A stretch of DNA of 64,000 nt from an uncultured Paracoccaceae bacterium. Lineage in GTDB: Bacteria; Pseudomonadota; Alphaproteobacteria; Rhodobacterales; Rhodobacteraceae. The stretch is taken from NCBI GenBank assembly GCA_947488175.1, contig CANKYO010000001.1, positions 124,001 through 188,000 on the forward strand. Reading direction: 5' to 3'. The position numbers and the translations under genes were made by a program. Positions 15,948 to 24,401 of the stretch are shown here, piece after piece (within the stretch, counting starts at the first letter, position 1; each line of letters begins with the position of its first letter). The notes below the pieces were generated by a model, which was not told where the DNA came from, made no database searches, and saw nothing but the letters and a program-made list of their open reading frames with translations.

Positions 15948-16292
15948 ATGATCTGGCGTGGCATCATCTCGGCACTGGCCATCCTTGCGCTGCTCACCGT
16001 CAGCCTTGGTCACCAACCACCTGATCCGGGCAAACAGGCCCAAGCCGCCGCCTATATCCTCGCCGGTGGCTCTTTCAGCGATCTTTGCAGTGAAAACGGC
16101 GACCCCACGGCCGGACATCCAACAAGCTGCGAGGCCTGCACGATCAGCGCCACCTGCGCCCTGCCCGACCCGTCGGGTCAGCCCATGCATGTCAGCCTTC
16201 CGCGGACCATCGCGTGGATCAATAGCCATGTTGTCGAAACAACGACGCGCTTGAACCCTGACGCGCCCGCGCGCGCGCCACCTTTTGTCTGA
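15948..16292 (+). CDS. DUF2946-like small secreted/membrane protein of a copper operon
   Basis: 114 residues. An N-terminal hydrophobic segment (5-22, GIISALAILALLTVSLG), then a short extracytoplasmic region with cysteines C47, C61, C64 and C70 (SCEACTISATCALP) and a C-terminus ending RAPPFV, as in DUF2946 proteins. These commonly precede copper chaperone genes, as here. A role in copper homeostasis is inferred from position and the Cys pattern. Other frames over this stretch are not convincing. Confidence 0.65.
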   Translation: MIWRGIISALAILALLTVSLGHQPPDPGKQAQAAAYILAGGSFSDLCSENGDPTAGHPTSCEACTISATCALPDPSGQPMHVSLPRTIAWINSHVVETTTRLNPDAPARAPPFV

Positions 16293-16359
16293 TCTTTCGA
16301 ACGCCCTTCACTGATCAACACGACCGGGTATCAAACCCGGATCAACGAAAGACAAAGAC

Positions 16360-16803
16360 ATGAAACCGCACAAACTGGCCGCTCTGGCCGCCTTTACCCT
16401 TATGGCCTCCACCGCCCATGCCGATAGCGTCAGCATCGAAAATGCCAGGGCCTTCGCCACGGCACCCACAGCGATGGCTGGCGGTGGCTTTCTGACGATC
16501 ACCAATACCGGGGATCAGGACGATACGCTGATCGGGATACGGGCCGATTTCCCACGGGTCGAACTGCACACCACCGAATTCACTGATGGGGTCGCCAGGA
16601 TGATGCATCTGGATGCAATCCCGGTGCCCGCTGGCGAAACAGTCTCGCTCGAACCGGGCGGGCTGCATGTGATGTTCATGGGGCTGCGCGGCAACCCGCT
16701 CGAAGAAGGGGAAACGATCCCCGCCACGCTGATCTTTGAAAACGCGGGCGAGGTCGAGATCACATTCGACATCGTCAAACGTGACATGGCCCACAGCAAC
16801 TAG
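16360..16803 (+). CDS. Periplasmic copper chaperone PCu(A)C
   Basis: 147 residues with a signal peptide (1-21). The full copper motif H(M)-x10-M-x21-H-x-M is present as H70, M81, H103 and M105. PCu(A)C binds Cu(I) in the periplasm and passes it, with SCO proteins, to the CuA or CuB centre of cytochrome c oxidase. The SCO gene follows 62 bases downstream, fitting a shared oxidase-assembly task. Confidence 0.93.
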   Translation: MKPHKLAALAAFTLMASTAHADSVSIENARAFATAPTAMAGGGFLTITNTGDQDDTLIGIRADFPRVELHTTEFTDGVARMMHLDAIPVPAGETVSLEPGGLHVMFMGLRGNPLEEGETIPATLIFENAGEVEITFDIVKRDMAHSN

Positions 16804-16865
16804 AACTGCGCGCGGGTGTTGCCGCATCCGGCAGCAACACCCGCCATCCAAAAAAGGAGACGCCT

Positions 16866-17471
16866 ATGAAAGCCGTCATCTTCGGCACCACCACCCTCGT
16901 CGCCGCTGCCGCCATTGGGCTTTACGTGTGGCAATCTACCAGCGGCACCCCCAACCCCTGCGGCACCACCGCCATCGCGGGCAGCACGATTGGCGGCCCG
17001 TTTGAACTGGTCTCGGAAACCGGTGAAACGGTCACCGACGCGGATGTCATCACAAAACCAACCCTGGTCTATTTCGGCTACACCTTCTGCCCGGATGTCT
17101 GCCCGCTTGACAGCATGCGTAACGCGCAGGCCGCCTATATGCTGGAAGATCAAGGGCTTGATATCGGCACCCTCTTCATTTCCGTCGATCCGCAGCGTGA
17201 CACCCCCGAGGTCGTGCGCGATTTCACCGACAATTTCCACGAAGACATGATCGGGCTGACCGGCAGCCCCGAACAGGTACGCGCCGCCTCGCGCGCCTAT
17301 AAAACCTACTATCAGGCGCATGAAGACGATCCGGAATTCTATCTGGTCGATCACTCCACCCAGACCTATCTGATGTTCCCGGAAACCGGGCTGGCGACCT
17401 TCTTCCGACGCGATACCAGCCCGGAAGAAATCGCAGCCACCACGGCCTGCTTCATGGGCCAGCTGACCTGA
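16866..17471 (+). CDS. SCO1/SenC family copper metallochaperone
   Basis: 201 residues. An N-terminal membrane anchor (about 4-23) and a thioredoxin-fold domain with the copper ligands C75 and C79 in FCPDVCP and H163 in LVDHST. It assists assembly of the CuA centre of cytochrome c oxidase and may act as a thiol oxidoreductase. Start ATG has AAAGGAG about 7 bases upstream. It lies between PCu(A)C and HemN on the same strand, a respiratory-oxidase assembly context. Confidence 0.93.
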   Translation: MKAVIFGTTTLVAAAAIGLYVWQSTSGTPNPCGTTAIAGSTIGGPFELVSETGETVTDADVITKPTLVYFGYTFCPDVCPLDSMRNAQAAYMLEDQGLDIGTLFISVDPQRDTPEVVRDFTDNFHEDMIGLTGSPEQVRAASRAYKTYYQAHEDDPEFYLVDHSTQTYLMFPETGLATFFRRDTSPEEIAATTACFMGQLT

Positions 17472-17488
17472 CAGTTTCTGCCCGCCAT

Positions 17489-17502
17489 TTGATCTGGCGC
17501 AA
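17489..17502 (+). promoter_or_regulatory. Candidate FnrL site ahead of hemN
   Basis: TTGAT-CTGG-CGCAA: the left half is a perfect FNR/FnrL half site and the spacer is correct, but the right half differs from ATCAA at two positions. Oxygen-independent hemN/hemZ genes of Rhodobacter are known FnrL targets, which gives the weak match some support. Confidence 0.35.
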
Positions 17503-17535
17503 CAAAACCGGCGGGGGACCGTGCCAGTAAAAGGC

Positions 17536-18888
17536 ATGGACAATCTCTCAGACCTCCGCCGGCTCGGCCTTTTTGATGCCCGCGTACCCCGCTACACCAG
17601 CTATCCGCCCGCGACCGCGTTCAACCCGCAAACCGGGGCACAATTCCAGACCGACTGCCTGAAGGCACTTGATCCGGCCACGCCTGTCTCGGTCTATATC
17701 CACATCCCCTTTTGCGAACGGCTCTGCTGGTTCTGCGCCTGCCGAACCCAGGGCACATCCACCCTGAAACCGGTCGTGAATTATCTGGCCTCGGTCAAGG
17801 CAGAGCTTGCGCTGCTGCGCGACACGCTGCCCGCCGGTGTCCAGATGGGGCAACTGCATTGGGGTGGCGGCACACCCACCATTCTGCCGCCGGACCTGAT
17901 CAAGCAACTGGCGGACGCCATCAAGGCAGTGATCCCCCCTGCCCTCGATTTCAGCTTTTCGGTCGAGATTGACCCGACGCTGGTCGACGCGGCCAAGATC
18001 GACATGCTGGCACAGGTCGGCATGACACGCGCCAGCATCGGCATTCAGGATTTCGCGCCACAGGTGCAGGACGCCATCGGACGCCAGCAAAGCTTTGCCG
18101 CGACCATGGCCTGCGTCACCATGCTGCGCGATGCTGGCATCACCTCGCTGAACGCCGATCTGGTCTATGGCCTGCCCCATCAAACCCCCGCCAAACTTGC
18201 CGACACCATCGCCAAGGTGCGGGTGCTCAACCCCGATCGGATCGCACTTTTCGGCTATGCCCATGTGCCCACATTTTCCAAGCGGCAGAAACTGATCCCC
18301 GCAGCCGCACTCCCGGATGAAGAGGCGCGCTATGCGCTCGCCCGGCAGGCCGCACTGGCCTTTACCGGGGCCGGATACCAACCCATCGGGATCGACCATT
18401 TCGCCAAACCGGGTGACAGCCTGACCCGCGCCCGCGATACCGGCCATCTGCGGCGCAATTTTCAGGGCTATACCGATGATACCTGTCCGACACTGATCGG
18501 CATCGGGGCCTCCTCCATCTCGCAATTCGCCCAAGGCTATTTGCAAAACGCCTCCGCCACCGCCGCCTATATGGACCGGATCGGCGCCGGGACGCTCGCC
18601 GGGCATCGCGGCTATGCCCTGACGCCCGAGGACCGGCTGCGCGGCGAGGCGATCAACATGCTGATGTGCAACTTTGCCATTGATACCGACGCGCTCACCG
18701 CCCGCCATCCGGATGCCGACAGCCTCAACGCGATCCATGATGCCATCAGCGCCGAATTCGGTGATATGGTCCGCCGGACCGCCAATGGCCTGCAGATTAC
18801 CAAGGCAGGGCGCCCCGTGACCCGGATCATCGCGCAGCGCTATGACGCGTTCAGCGATATTGCCGCGCAATACTCGCAGGCGTCGTAA
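17536..18888 (+). CDS. hemN: Oxygen-independent coproporphyrinogen III oxidase
   Basis: 450 residues from ATG 17536; a GTG at 17521 is an alternative. Radical SAM enzyme converting coproporphyrinogen III to protoporphyrinogen IX without oxygen. The cluster cysteines are C60, C64 and C67 in FCERLCWFC, with the following C69 that is typical of HemN. VYIHIPF before them, HWGGGTPTIL and SVEIDPTLVD are further HemN blocks, and the HemN_C domain covers the last 120 residues. It follows copper and oxidase-assembly genes on the same strand, consistent with haem supply for low-oxygen respiration. Confidence 0.94.
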   Translation: MDNLSDLRRLGLFDARVPRYTSYPPATAFNPQTGAQFQTDCLKALDPATPVSVYIHIPFCERLCWFCACRTQGTSTLKPVVNYLASVKAELALLRDTLPAGVQMGQLHWGGGTPTILPPDLIKQLADAIKAVIPPALDFSFSVEIDPTLVDAAKIDMLAQVGMTRASIGIQDFAPQVQDAIGRQQSFAATMACVTMLRDAGITSLNADLVYGLPHQTPAKLADTIAKVRVLNPDRIALFGYAHVPTFSKRQKLIPAAALPDEEARYALARQAALAFTGAGYQPIGIDHFAKPGDSLTRARDTGHLRRNFQGYTDDTCPTLIGIGASSISQFAQGYLQNASATAAYMDRIGAGTLAGHRGYALTPEDRLRGEAINMLMCNFAIDTDALTARHPDADSLNAIHDAISAEFGDMVRRTANGLQITKAGRPVTRIIAQRYDAFSDIAAQYSQAS

Positions 18889-18964
18889 TCTGGTATTGAT
18901 ATCAACCCATCTGTTGACCTTGGGCAAAGCCGCCGCATGTTCATGACAGAAAACAGGATTGGTC

Positions 18965-19309
18965 ATGGATATCATCAACATCATCTTCGCCGTGCTCAGC
19001 ATTGGATTGGGCTGTTTCGGCTGGCTCGCGCCCAGATATACGCTATCGACGCTCAATCTCGATCCGGGCACCTCAAACATGGGTCCATCAGAAATCAGGG
19101 CCTCAGCAGGTGCACTTTTCATCGGTATGGGCGTCGGCGCGCTGCTCATCGGAACACCGCAGGCTTACATGATGCTCGGGTTCTGCTGGTCCGGGGCCGC
19201 AGTGGGGCGGCTGACATCGCTGCTGCTGGACGGACAGTCGCGCAAGAAATGGGTGTTCTTTCTGGTTGAGGCCGGCGTCGGGATCCCCGCCATACTGCTG
19301 AACCTTTGA
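18965..19309 (+). CDS. DUF4345-like small membrane protein
   Basis: 114 residues from ATG 18965 with AGGA seven bases upstream; a TTG two codons earlier is unlikely. Four hydrophobic segments (about 3-22, 44-66, 69-86 and 95-113) in a short protein with the ASAGALFIGMGVGALLIG and GFCWSGAAVGRLTSLLLDG stretches resembling DUF4345. No function is known. It stands alone between hemN and the tmRNA region. Confidence 0.7.
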   Translation: MDIINIIFAVLSIGLGCFGWLAPRYTLSTLNLDPGTSNMGPSEIRASAGALFIGMGVGALLIGTPQAYMMLGFCWSGAAVGRLTSLLLDGQSRKKWVFFLVEAGVGIPAILLNL

Positions 19310-19379
19310 AGGTCAAAGCTTAATGCCGCGTTCATACTTTCACAGTGCGCAGCATTAACCGGACGAAATCCGGCTTTGG

Positions 19380-19463
19380 GGTCCGACGTTTTGCCGACGC
19401 CCTGCCGACGCGAATCCGACCGGTCATTTTGGCCCAAAACCCAGCATTAACAGATGATTCGCC
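19380..19463 (+). repeat. Dispersed intergenic repeat, copy 1
   Basis: Begins GGTCCGACGTTTTGCCGACG, shared exactly with the copy at 38279 (21 identical bases including the next C). It continues with CCGACG-type repeats and AATCCGAC, and ends with an AGC(A/G)TTAAC...ATGATTCGC block also present in copy 2. A CCGGA/TCCGG hairpin lies just upstream (19358-19373). It sits between a DUF4345-like gene and the tmRNA. Function unknown. Confidence 0.7.
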
Positions 19464-19504
19464 AAAATCGGGCGATGTGGGGTGTTGCGCGCCCTTGCCG
19501 ACCC

Positions 19505-19838
19505 ACCGAACGTTGCCTATGTATGGGATGTCCTTCGGGACTATGGACATAAACGCGCTCGTAATAAGCGGATCGGACCCGGGGGCGGTACCCGGCGTCT
19601 CCACCAAAAACTGCTCATTTGGCAGCCATGGGGACGAAACAGGATCGACGAACGTCTAAAGGGGTTTGCTTTGTCTCGGTGAGTTACCACCGTTATCGGT
19701 ACAAAAAAGCTAGTTGCAAATGACAACAAAGCACCGATGGCACTCGCAGCGTAAGCTGTGCGTAATATCGAAAATTAACTCCTAAGGTTTTGCGACCTTG
19801 GGCGGGGTTCGCAGGTACCTGGCAACAGAAACCTGCAC
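19505..19838 (+). ncRNA. ssrA: Transfer-messenger RNA, circularly permuted two-piece alphaproteobacterial form
   Basis: The acceptor piece comes first and ends at 19606 with encoded CCA: T-stem CCGGG/CCCGG around a 7-base loop, then CGTCTCC-A-CCA. After a 23-base intervening segment the coding piece starts at 19630 with GGGGACGAAACAGG. GGGGACG pairs with CGTCTCC, giving the G3-U70 pair recognised by alanyl-tRNA synthetase. The tag reading frame is at 19716-19754. A 3' stem GCAGGT/ACCTGC lies near 19810-19835. The outer ends are estimates. It rescues stalled ribosomes and marks the products for ClpXP; SspB, the ClpX adaptor, is encoded 4 kb downstream. Open frames over this region are not genes. 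Confidence 0.93.
19716..19754 (+). other. tmRNA proteolysis tag reading frame
   Basis: Resume codon GCA at 19716, then codons for ANDNKAPMALAA and a TAA stop at 19752-19754. With the alanine carried by the RNA the tag is A-ANDNKAPMALAA. The start ANDN and the hydrophobic ALAA end match alphaproteobacterial tags, the last residues being the ClpX recognition end. Confidence 0.93.
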
Positions 19839-19918
19839 TTCAACCTCCTGAAAAATCATAGAAAAAGCCACCGCAAAACGCGATGGCCCTTGTCGTTTCA
19901 ATAAGGCGTGCGGTTAGC

Positions 19919-20791
19919 TTATTCCGTGCCCTCACCCAATGCCGCAACCTGTGGGACCGGGCCGGTGTCAGCCGGGGCCAGGTAGATATCGACCAGTGAC
20001 GCCATGCGCGCATCCACCGCGCCAGCGCGCAACCGCAGTCCATTCAGATCTTCGGCAGTCGCACCCCGGTTTGCAACAATCGTCTCCAGCACCGGTTTCA
20101 TGTCCTGCCATTCAAAGGCGGCCGCCGCCAGAAGCTGATTGACGGCGTAATCCTCTGGTGCGGCCAGACCGATGGCAGGCACGCCGTTGGTCAGCGCGTC
20201 CATGCTCGCCTCATACAGGGTCATGGTGTCTTCCAGCTTGGCCAATATCTCGGTTCCCGCTGCCTCATCCGCCATTTCGCAGGCCATCAGCTTCATCATC
20301 TGGACAAAGACCTCCTGCCGTTCGGCCAGATCCACGGTCAGCACATCCGACATGGTCACGCCCTCAGCGTGCTCGTAATTGGCTGATGTCTGGTCCAGCA
20401 GGGACAATGTGGTGAACTGCAGCGGACCCTTACCCGCCTGCACCGCTTCGGCATACTTTGCTGGGGTATCCCCGGCCAGGATCATGCTGATCGCGGCATC
20501 AACCGGCAGCCAGTTTTCCTTGACCTCGTGGGCCTGATCGGCCAATTCACCCTCTGACAGCGCGGCGAGGGTTTTGATAAAGGACTGGTGCGCAGCCAGC
20601 AATGTCTGCATCTCCGCTTCAACCGCGACGCCCGCATTGATCATACAGACAGAAGCCGCCGTTTCATGAACAAGCGTGTGCAGCTGTCCCGCCAGATAAA
20701 GTTGCGAATGCGCCTGGTCGGCAGACGCGCCATTGGCGGCAAAAACGATGGCGGCAAACGATGCGCAACGCGCAAATCCGGATTTAAGCAT
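19919..20791 (-). CDS. Secreted PilJ-like (type IV pilus chemotaxis-receptor N-terminal type) protein with two repeats
   Basis: 290 residues from ATG 20791 (AAAGG seven bases upstream; an ATG ten codons earlier is less likely). A signal peptide at 1-24 ends ANGASA. The mature protein is all-helical, and two similar halves (about 25-110 and 140-225) each carry a divergent version of the RQRMLSQ-type helix of the PilJ N-terminal domain (for example DLAERQEVFVQMMKLMACEMA). There is no membrane helix after the signal and no kinase or methyl-accepting part, so it would be a free periplasmic ligand-binding protein. Ligand unknown. It converges on the tmRNA. Confidence 0.65.
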   Translation of the reverse strand: MLKSGFARCASFAAIVFAANGASADQAHSQLYLAGQLHTLVHETAASVCMINAGVAVEAEMQTLLAAHQSFIKTLAALSEGELADQAHEVKENWLPVDAAISMILAGDTPAKYAEAVQAGKGPLQFTTLSLLDQTSANYEHAEGVTMSDVLTVDLAERQEVFVQMMKLMACEMADEAAGTEILAKLEDTMTLYEASMDALTNGVPAIGLAAPEDYAVNQLLAAAAFEWQDMKPVLETIVANRGATAEDLNGLRLRAGAVDARMASLVDIYLAPADTGPVPQVAALGEGTE

Positions 20792-21032
20792 AGTGAGACC
20801 TTTCAACTGTGGCAGCATCATCGGCCAGATTGCGTGAGTGGTGGCCGAAAACGCGAGTGAGTGGGCAGTGAATGTGTTCGATCCTGTGTAGGTGCCATAT
20901 TCTTCCTCGCGAATTGGGCCAAGAAAAAGGCAGAATGAGGCAGAACAGCCGGCAAACCCGTAAAAACCATAGCTTCCCTCGCGTTAACCAATGTGACTTG
21001 AAATGCCCCAAGTCCATGCGCAGGATGCAATC

Positions 21033-21689
21033 ATGAAAAGATTAACAATTGCTTGCGCCTTTCTTTGGGGTCTGATTCCAATTGCTGCCTCTGCCTGCGA
21101 CACGGCCCTTGTTCTGACCATTGATGTCTCCAATTCTGTTGATACCGCCGAATACCGGCTGCAGGTTGACGGGCTGGCAGACGCCCTGCGCGATCCTGAA
21201 ATCGTCGAAACCATGATCCAAGGTCAGACGGCAATTGCCGTGGTGCAATGGTCCGGGCAGGACAGACAGGAACTGACGATCCCGTGGTTGCGCATCCGTA
21301 CAGCGCTTGATGCGGAATATCTGGCCAGTCAATCCCGGCTAATGCAGCGCGCCTTTGTCCTGTCGGATACCGCACCGGCAGAAGCCATCTATTTTTCCCT
21401 GCAACTTTTTGATGATGTGCCGGATTGTGAACGCCGCGTCATTGATATCTCTGGCGATGGCACACCCAATGGCGGCACCGATGTGCGTGCGGCCCGTAAC
21501 GCCGCCGAACGCGCCGGGGTGACGATCAACGGCATCGCCATTGAATCGATGGGCCTCGCCATCACGAATTTCTATCGCAGCGCGGTCATCACCCGAAACG
21601 GCTTCGTCATCACTGCCCGCACCCACCGCGAATATCCCAGCTCCATCCGGGCGAAAATCCTGCGCGAGCTGAGCAAGATCGTGGGTTAG
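21033..21689 (+). CDS. DUF1194 secreted von Willebrand factor A-like protein
   Basis: 218 residues from ATG 21033 with AGGA eight bases upstream. Signal peptide at 1-21 (ends IAASA). The vWA-type core starts CDTALVLTIDVSNSVD, with D31, S33 and S35 forming the DxSxS metal-ion site, and continues with VIDISGDGTPNGG, which matches DUF1194. Such proteins are exported and presumably bind partners through a metal; no precise role is known. The 240 bases upstream, shared with the divergent PilJ-like gene, hold the promoters but I see no clear operator. Confidence 0.88.
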   Translation: MKRLTIACAFLWGLIPIAASACDTALVLTIDVSNSVDTAEYRLQVDGLADALRDPEIVETMIQGQTAIAVVQWSGQDRQELTIPWLRIRTALDAEYLASQSRLMQRAFVLSDTAPAEAIYFSLQLFDDVPDCERRVIDISGDGTPNGGTDVRAARNAAERAGVTINGIAIESMGLAITNFYRSAVITRNGFVITARTHREYPSSIRAKILRELSKIVG

Positions 21690-21801
21690 TATTGACCCCG
21701 CGCCGCTGATCTCGCATCAATGGCGCATGGGGTCCGCGAACGCCCCGTCAGGCCAAGGCCCAAGCGTCGCATCCACTGACCACTTTCAGAAAGGATGCAC
21801 C

Positions 21802-22581
21802 ATGACCGGCTTGAACGAGATTTCCCCTGCAAAACTGATGCGGTTGATCGGCACGCCCCGGTGTCCTGTGTTGATTGACGTCTGCATTGATAGCGACTTC
21901 GACGACGATCCACACCTCGTGCCCACCGCTCGGCGCCACCCCCATACAGATATCGACGGGCTTTCGGCCAAAGTGACCTGGCAAGAGGTCATCGTGATCT
22001 GCCAGAAGGGTCTGAAACTGTCACATGGGGTCGCTGCCCGGCTGCGCGCCCGTGGGATCAGCGCGCAGGTCCTTGAGGGCGGCAATTATGGCTGGCGCGA
22101 CGCCAAGCTGCCCCGCATCCCCGCCGCAAAGATCCCCGGTTCCCTCTGGGTCACCCGCCACCGCCCCAAGATCGACCGGATCGCCTGCCCCTGGCTGATC
22201 CGGCGTTTTGTGGACCCGATGGCAGAATTCATGTTTGTTCCGCCTGCCCATGTGGCCGGTGTGGCCGAACGCTTTGATGCCACCCCTTTTGATGTCCCCG
22301 ACGCATCCTGGGGCCACCGCGATGGAAACTGCACCTTTGACACCATGATTGCGGAATTCGGGCTTGCCCATCCTGCCCTTGACACAATGGCGACAGTGAT
22401 CCGCGCGGCCGATACCAACCAGCATGATCTGTCACCTCAGGCGGCGGGTCTGCTGGCTATGTCCGTGGGCCTGTCACGGATGTATCGGGATGATACGGCC
22501 CAGCTTGCTGCGGGCATGACACTCTACGATGCCCTGTATCGTTGGGCGCGCGACGGTCAGGACGAAACCCATGACGGCTGA
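21802..22581 (+). CDS. chrB: Chromate resistance protein ChrB domain protein with N-terminal rhodanese-like part
   Basis: 259 residues from ATG 21802 (AAAGGA eight bases upstream). Residues 1-100 look like a rhodanese-type domain (VLIDVCIDSDFDDDPHLVP...VIVICQKGLKLSHGVAARLRARG), with Cys in the CQKG position of the active loop. Residues 115-259 are ChrB-like: RHRPKIDRIACPWLIRRFVDPMAEFMFVP, then GHRDGNCTFDTMI. ChrB proteins act as chromate sensors or resistance factors beside ChrA. The stop overlaps the chrA start by 11 bases, so the two are coupled. Confidence 0.88.
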   Translation: MTGLNEISPAKLMRLIGTPRCPVLIDVCIDSDFDDDPHLVPTARRHPHTDIDGLSAKVTWQEVIVICQKGLKLSHGVAARLRARGISAQVLEGGNYGWRDAKLPRIPAAKIPGSLWVTRHRPKIDRIACPWLIRRFVDPMAEFMFVPPAHVAGVAERFDATPFDVPDASWGHRDGNCTFDTMIAEFGLAHPALDTMATVIRAADTNQHDLSPQAAGLLAMSVGLSRMYRDDTAQLAAGMTLYDALYRWARDGQDETHDG

Positions 22582-23824
22582 ACTGGTCTGCGTCTTCGGG
22601 CGCATCGGGCTGTTGTCCTTTGGCGGACCCGCCGCACAGATCGCCCTGATGCATAAGGAACTGGTCGAAACCCGCGACTGGCTGACCGAGGAGCAATTCC
22701 TGCGCGCGCTGTCATTCTGCATGTTGCTGCCCGGACCAGAGGCGATGCAACTGGCCACCTATGCTGGCTGGAAACGGCAAGGGATCATCGGGGGGCTGAT
22801 CGGCGGCGGGCTGTTCGTGCTGCCCGGCGCGATCATCATTCTGGCACTCGCGCTGGCCTACGGCACATATGGCAACCTGCCTGTCGTGCAGGCGCTGTTT
22901 CTGGGGGTCAAGGCGACAGTCGTCGTGATCGTCATCGAAGCGCTCATCAAGATCGCCAAACGGGCGCTGATCAGGCCCGAACATAGCCTGATCGCCATTG
23001 GGGGCTTTCTGGCCTTGTTCTGCTTTGCCCTGCCCTTTCCACTAGTCATCGGGGTCGCCGCTATCATTGGTGCGATACTGACCACATCTGAATATGAGGC
23101 CCCGCCGACCAAACCCGCCAACCTCTCGGGCAGCTTGAGGATCATCCTGATCGGCGGGCTGATCTGGGCGGCGCCCTTGGCATTGGCTGGCGCGCTCAAC
23201 CAATCCTTCCTGATCGAGGTCGGCTTGTTTTTCTCCACCCTTGCCGTCGTCACCTTCGGCGGGGCCTACGCGGTTCTGGCCTATATGACACAAGAGGTTG
23301 TTGTCTCTTACGGCTGGCTGACAACCCCGCAGATGATGGACGCGCTTGGGCTCGCGGAAACCACGCCGGGGCCGCTGATCCTTGTGACGCAATTCGTCGG
23401 CATGATCGCTGGAATGGCGCAGGGTGGGACCGGCATGGCGCTGCTGGCGGGCGCAATAACGCTTTGGGTGACGTTCGTGCCCTGTTTCATCTGGATCTTC
23501 GCCGGTGCCCCACTAATCGACTGGCTTGACGGACGGCCGCGTCTGCGCGGGGCATTGGCAGGAATCACAGCAGCGGTTGTGGGCGTGATCGCCAACCTGA
23601 CACTCTGGTTCGCGCTGCATGTCTTTTTCAGCAGCGTCGCACCTGTTGACTGGGGACCGATCCAGACCATCCGGCCCATCTTTGACACCGCTCAACCCCT
23701 TGCGGTTGTGCTTGCGGGCATCGCCGCCGCACTGCTGTTGTGGCGGCACTGGTCGCTCGCCATCGTCCTGCCGCTTTGCGCGACGCTCAGCCTTGCCGCC
23801 TCTTACGCGACCGGCACTGCCTGA
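22571..23824 (+). CDS. chrA: Chromate transporter ChrA
   Basis: 417 residues from ATG 22571 inside the end of chrB. Two tandem CHR domains: the first has LSFGGPAAQIALMH and LPGPEAMQLATYAGW, the second VTFGGAYAVLAYM and ETTPGPLILVTQFVG, with 10-12 membrane helices overall. The two-domain form exports chromate by proton coupling, giving resistance. The coupled chrB-chrA order supports a chromate role rather than a general anion transporter. Confidence 0.93.
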   Translation: MTAELVCVFGRIGLLSFGGPAAQIALMHKELVETRDWLTEEQFLRALSFCMLLPGPEAMQLATYAGWKRQGIIGGLIGGGLFVLPGAIIILALALAYGTYGNLPVVQALFLGVKATVVVIVIEALIKIAKRALIRPEHSLIAIGGFLALFCFALPFPLVIGVAAIIGAILTTSEYEAPPTKPANLSGSLRIILIGGLIWAAPLALAGALNQSFLIEVGLFFSTLAVVTFGGAYAVLAYMTQEVVVSYGWLTTPQMMDALGLAETTPGPLILVTQFVGMIAGMAQGGTGMALLAGAITLWVTFVPCFIWIFAGAPLIDWLDGRPRLRGALAGITAAVVGVIANLTLWFALHVFFSSVAPVDWGPIQTIRPIFDTAQPLAVVLAGIAAALLLWRHWSLAIVLPLCATLSLAASYATGTA

Positions 23825-23891
23825 GATCGGCCCTTTCCTCCGGGATGGAATCGCTTATGCTGACAACAGACCTAGCAAAGGATGATTTGTC

Positions 23892-24371
23892 GTGAGCCGC
23901 TCCATTGACTACGGGAACCTGATGCACCGGGCGATGCGCGGCCTCATTCAGGAAGTGCTCGACAAGGTCGCAGCCGAGGGTTTGCCCGGCGCGCATCATT
24001 TCTTTATCACCTTTGATACAATGCATCCCGACGTTGAAATCGCCGATTGGCTGTCAGACCGGTATCCGGGCGAAATGACCGTGGTGATCCAACACTGGTT
24101 CGCCGATCTGATGGTCACCAGCGAAGGGTTCACCATCACGCTCAACTTCGGCGACAATCCCGAAACGCTCTACATCCCTTACGACGCGATCAAAACTTTC
24201 GTCGACCCGTCTGTGGAATTCGGCCTGCGGTTCGAAACTCAGGATGATGAAGAGGACGAGGGCGAGGAGATCGCCGAAGCACCGATGGAAGAAATGGTCG
24301 AACCCGAGGCGGAGCCTGAAACAGACCGCAAAGAGGCCGACGTGGTCAGCCTCGATCAGTTCCGCAAATAA
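23892..24371 (+). CDS. sspB: SspB-type ClpX adaptor (alphaproteobacterial)
   Basis: 159 residues from a GTG at 23892 with AAAGGA upstream. The SspB core is at about 1-115 (SIDYGNLMHRAMRGLIQEVL, HHFFITFDTMHPDV, MTVVIQHWFADL, ETLYIPYDAIKTFVDPSVEFGL). It is followed by an acidic linker and a short basic C-terminal peptide (VVSLDQFRK) that in this family docks onto ClpX. It hands ssrA-tagged proteins to ClpXP. The tmRNA whose tag it should read lies in this window at 19.5-19.8 kb. Confidence 0.93.
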   Translation: MSRSIDYGNLMHRAMRGLIQEVLDKVAAEGLPGAHHFFITFDTMHPDVEIADWLSDRYPGEMTVVIQHWFADLMVTSEGFTITLNFGDNPETLYIPYDAIKTFVDPSVEFGLRFETQDDEEDEGEEIAEAPMEEMVEPEAEPETDRKEADVVSLDQFRK

Positions 24372-24401
24372 TACTCCGCACGATATTTTACGAGTAAGCC
24401 G

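Noticed and set aside
15810-16229. 139-residue minus-strand frame over the DUF2946-like gene
   Set aside because: The plus-strand frame has the membrane segment and Cys pattern and fits the copper gene order.
18896-18905. TTGATATCAA palindrome after hemN, as an FNR box
   Set aside because: It lacks the four-base spacer of TTGAT-N4-ATCAA and lies downstream of hemN.
17548-19149. 533-residue minus-strand open frame opposite hemN
   Set aside because: Antisense shadow of a GC-rich gene; no recognisable domain.
19332-19682. Several 66-104 residue frames around 19.3-19.7 kb
   Set aside because: They cover the repeat and the two-piece tmRNA, whose structure and tag explain the sequence.
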